This document shows, piece after piece, positions 5,277-6,693 of a stretch of 6,693 nucleotides of DNA. The position numbers and the translations under genes are program-made. How positions within the stretch are numbered: position 1 is the stretch's first letter; each line of letters starts with the position of its first letter. The stretch is taken from assembly GCA_030450535.1 (NCBI GenBank), contig JAKDIK010000156.1, forward strand, positions 1 through 6,693, read 5' to 3'. The notes under the pieces were generated by a model, which did no database searches, had not been told where the DNA came from, and worked only from the letters and a program-made list of their open reading frames with translations. Source of the DNA: Propionibacteriaceae bacterium (GTDB lineage Bacteria > Actinomycetota > Actinomycetes > Propionibacteriales > Propionibacteriaceae).

Positions 5277-6074
5277 GAATACGTCCTGCTGCTCCTCGTG
5301 ATCGCCGTCGTCGCGTACTTCGCCGCGCGTCTGGGCCGCAACACCCAGGCGATGGAGCGCCAGCGGACGGCCGAGATCGAGTCGCGGCTGGACGCCTCCC
5401 GCCGCGCCGCCGAGGAGGATGTGACCCGCTTCGGCGAAGAGTTGCAGCGGCTCGACACCGACGTGGCCGGGCATCCGCTCGACGAGGCGATGCGCCAGGA
5501 CTACGAGCGGGCGCTCGACGCCTACGAGCACGCCAAGGAGTCGCTGACGGCCGTCACCGTGGCCGAGGAGATCCGGTTTGTCACCGAGATCCTTGAGGAG
5601 GGCCGGTACGCGATCGCGTGCGTCAAGGCCCGCGTGGCCGGCAAACCGCTGCCGCAAAAACTTCCGCCGTGCTTCTTCAACCCCGCTCACGGCCCGAGCA
5701 GCACCAACGTCGACTGGGCGCCGGCGGGCGGCTCCCTGCGGTCGGTGCCCGCCTGCCCGGCGGACGCCGAGCGCGTCCTCGCGGGAGCGGATCCCTACAT
5801 CCGCACCGTGCAGGTCGGCGCGCAGCGCGTCCCGTACTGGCAGGGCGGCGAGCAGTACGCGCCCTGGGCGCAGGGCTACTACTCCCACTGGCGGGGCAAC
5901 TCCCTGATCCGCGACATCGCGGTGGGCGCGCTCGTCTTTCAGGGCATCGCGAGCCTTCCGTACCTCATGGACGGCCTGGGGCACGGCCTCGGCGACATGG
6001 GCGAAGGTATCGGCGAGGGTCTCGGCGGACTGGGCGAGGGCTTCGGCGACATGCTGGGCGATCTGTTCGACTGA
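5274..6074 (+). CDS. Membrane-anchored coiled-coil protein with a CFFxPxHGPS domain and Gly-rich tail
   Basis: Encodes 266 residues from ATG 5274 (ATG 5265 would add METs 1-3 only). Residues 3-19 are a hydrophobic N-terminal anchor. Residues 24-62 and about 70-110 are charged, heptad-like helices rich in Ala, Glu, Arg and Gln, likely coiled coil. A distinct segment follows with CFFNPAHGPS (133-142), VDWAPAGG (146-153), C161, and an aromatic block YWQGGEQYAPWAQGYY (188-203). Residues 215-233 are hydrophobic, and the tail 234-266 repeats Gly every two to four residues with Leu, Met, Phe, Glu and Asp (ending GFGDMLGDLFD). From memory, the CFF-HGPS/WAP-GG/PYW-PWA pattern occurs in conserved actinobacterial proteins of unknown function, some attached to TPM-type domains. 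I cannot name the family with certainty. The Cys/His motifs do not form an obvious zinc site. The gene is probably monocistronic: divergent from PAP2 and followed by a hairpin. Confidence 0.85.
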   Translation: MEYVLLLLVIAVVAYFAARLGRNTQAMERQRTAEIESRLDASRRAAEEDVTRFGEELQRLDTDVAGHPLDEAMRQDYERALDAYEHAKESLTAVTVAEEIRFVTEILEEGRYAIACVKARVAGKPLPQKLPPCFFNPAHGPSSTNVDWAPAGGSLRSVPACPADAERVLAGADPYIRTVQVGAQRVPYWQGGEQYAPWAQGYYSHWRGNSLIRDIAVGALVFQGIASLPYLMDGLGHGLGDMGEGIGEGLGGLGEGFGDMLGDLFD

Positions 6075-6085
6075 CCGCGCGTGGC

Positions 6086-6112
6086 GCTGACCGCGCGAGG
6101 CGCCTGGTCAGC
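6086..6112. terminator. Hairpin between convergent genes, possible bidirectional terminator
   Basis: GCTGACC (6086-6092) pairs with GGTCAGC (6106-6112). Inside it GCGC (6093-6096) pairs with GCGC (6100-6103) across a GAG loop, leaving a 2-nt bulge (CT). This gives 11 pairs. It sits 11 nt after the stop of the upstream gene and 19 nt from the stop of the minus-strand gene. Its left arm lies in the second copy of an 11-nt direct repeat (CTGACCGCGCG at 6071-6081 and 6087-6097), the first copy of which includes the stop codon of the upstream gene. Confidence 0.55.
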
Positions 6113-6131
6113 TCGCCGCACGCGGTTGGCT

Positions 6132-6440
6132 CTACTCAGCGCGCGGGGGCACGATGTCGGAGGCCGGATCCGGCTCCTCCTGTGCGATGCGATCCTCGAT
6201 GGTCTCGTCGGATTCCGGATCGAGGTTCCGGTGATGGTCCACGGGCACGACGCCGTCCAACTCGCCGTGGTCCGGACCGACGTCGGTCGGGTCGGCGCCG
6301 TCGGCGATCAGGTCGTTGGTCGCGAGATCCTCGGCGGTCACCTCGCCGTAGGGTCGGTTGGCATCCGCCTGCTCCTGCGGATCGAGATCCTCCAGCCCGT
6401 CGATGTTGCCGTCGAGGGCGTCCGTCTGGTCAGTGCTCAT
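6132..6440 (-). CDS. Small highly acidic protein, DUF5709-like
   Basis: Encodes 102 residues from the ATG complementary to 6438-6440, preceded on the minus strand by AAGGTGGG a few nucleotides upstream as Shine-Dalgarno. The reading frame extends further upstream to 6623, but that part is Arg/Ser-rich and overlaps the divergent gene, so the ATG at 6440 is preferred. By hand count about 31 residues are Asp or Glu, only 4 are Arg and none is Lys, giving a very acidic and probably largely disordered protein. The C-terminal ETIEDRIAQEEPD (79-91) matches my memory of the conserved core of actinobacterial DUF5709 proteins, whose function is not established. No membrane segment or signal peptide is present. 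It converges on the coiled-coil protein gene and diverges from the gene at 6607. A lysine-free acidic composition could suit a stress- or salt-related role, but this is speculation. Confidence 0.8.
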   Translation of the reverse strand: MSTDQTDALDGNIDGLEDLDPQEQADANRPYGEVTAEDLATNDLIADGADPTDVGPDHGELDGVVPVDHHRNLDPESDETIEDRIAQEEPDPASDIVPPRAE

Positions 6441-6563
6441 GAACCCACCTTGGCCAACGCCGGCCGTCCGGACAACACCCCTACGGCTGGAGGAGCCCTC
6501 CGCCCCAGGACCCGAGCTCAGGCATCCCCCGCGCGGCTCATCGATCGCGGACGGACGCGCCAG

Positions 6564-6569
6564 TAGTCT
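6564..6569 (+). promoter_or_regulatory. Possible -10 box for the gene starting at 6607
   Basis: TAGTCT fits TAnnnT and lies 37 nt before the GTG at 6607, leaving room for a leader of about 30 nt. No convincing -35 is seen. The 166-nt divergent interval 6441-6606 also contains the palindromes TTGGCCAA (6450-6457) and GTCCGGAC (6466-6473), both in the likely leader or promoter of the minus-strand gene. Confidence 0.35.
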
Positions 6570-6606
6570 CGGGGAGCAACGAGTCGTCGACCCCAAGAGA
6601 GCCACC

Positions 6607-6693
6607 GTGTCCGAGAATACCACGCCCCACCCCAGCCCGTTGCCGTCGCCGAGCGGGGCGCCGACGCCGTGCGGGGCGCCGACGCCGGCGAAG
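6607..6693 (+). CDS. N-terminal part of an unidentified Pro-rich protein (3' end outside window)
   Basis: GTG at 6607 opens a frame that runs to the window end, giving 29 residues. It starts MSENTTPHPSPLPSPSG and continues with two near-identical hexapeptides, SGAPTP and CGAPTP. AGAGAG at 6596-6601, 5 nt before the GTG, may be a weak Shine-Dalgarno sequence. A Ser/Pro-rich disordered start of this kind is seen on several actinobacterial proteins, including DUF349 proteins as I recall them, but the visible part contains no domain and the identity is open. It is divergent from the DUF5709-like gene. Confidence 0.55.
   Translation, partial: MSENTTPHPSPLPSPSGAPTPCGAPTPAK
6653..6687 (+). repeat. 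Two tandem copies of a 17-nt repeat inside a coding region
   Basis: GCGGGGCGCCGACGCCG occurs at 6653-6669 and again at 6671-6687, with a period of 18 nt. In the reading frame it encodes consecutive GAPTP units, so it is an in-frame tandem duplication in a disordered N terminus. More copies may lie beyond the window, since the sequence ends 6 nt later. Confidence 0.85.

Noticed and set aside
6441..6623. An upstream extension of the DUF5709-like protein to 6623
   Set aside because: The extension is Ser/Arg/Gly-rich and unlike the acidic body, it overlaps the divergent gene, and the ATG at 6440 has a good Shine-Dalgarno sequence.

Overview
This window looks like ordinary chromosome from a high-GC actinobacterium. 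The genes are GC-rich, with G or C in most third codon positions. Starts are a mix of ATG and GTG, some preceded by -10-like boxes so close that the mRNA would be nearly leaderless. The families also fit Actinomycetota: an AccA3-type acyl-CoA carboxylase alpha chain next to a Maf protein, a decaprenyl-phosphate phosphoribosyltransferase (a cell-wall arabinan enzyme typical of mycolata and some relatives), and a small acidic protein resembling DUF5709. The genus cannot be settled from the sequence. There is no rRNA, tRNA, CRISPR array, transposase, integrase or phage structural gene.

Layout. 1-291 is the tail of an unidentified Gly/Pro/Thr-rich protein, followed 3 nt later by maf (295-945). 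946-1492 is a lower-GC stretch that reads as a self-contained mini transcription unit. It has an extended -10 promoter (about 981-989), a doubtful ORF, a 45-residue single-span membrane protein whose GTG start overlaps that ORF's TGA (1264-1401), and a perfect 14-bp terminator-like hairpin (1417-1451). 1493-2386 encodes the UbiA-type phosphoribosyltransferase from its own, probably near-leaderless, promoter. 2494-4257 encodes a complete biotin carboxylase/BCCP subunit with a strong ribosome binding site and a dyad over its likely promoter. A PAP2-family membrane phosphatase lies on the minus strand (4276-5148) and converges on the carboxylase with an 18-nt gap. A divergent intergenic region leads to a membrane-anchored coiled-coil protein (5274-6074). 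A hairpin separates it from the convergent DUF5709-like gene (6132-6440, minus). A further gene starts at 6607 and runs off the end.

How the genes relate. AccA3-type alpha chains supply carboxybiotin to AccD/AccE partners that make malonyl- and methylmalonyl-CoA for fatty and mycolic acid synthesis. The phosphoribosyltransferase starts decaprenyl-phosphoryl-arabinose synthesis. The window is therefore cell-envelope and lipid housekeeping. The PAP2 protein could act on a polyprenyl or lipid phosphate, perhaps the 5-phosphate left by the phosphoribosyltransferase, but that is inference. I see no convincing novel multi-gene system. The most unusual parts are the inserted mini-unit between maf and the phosphoribosyltransferase gene, and the Gly-rich motif shared by the proteins at the two ends of the window.
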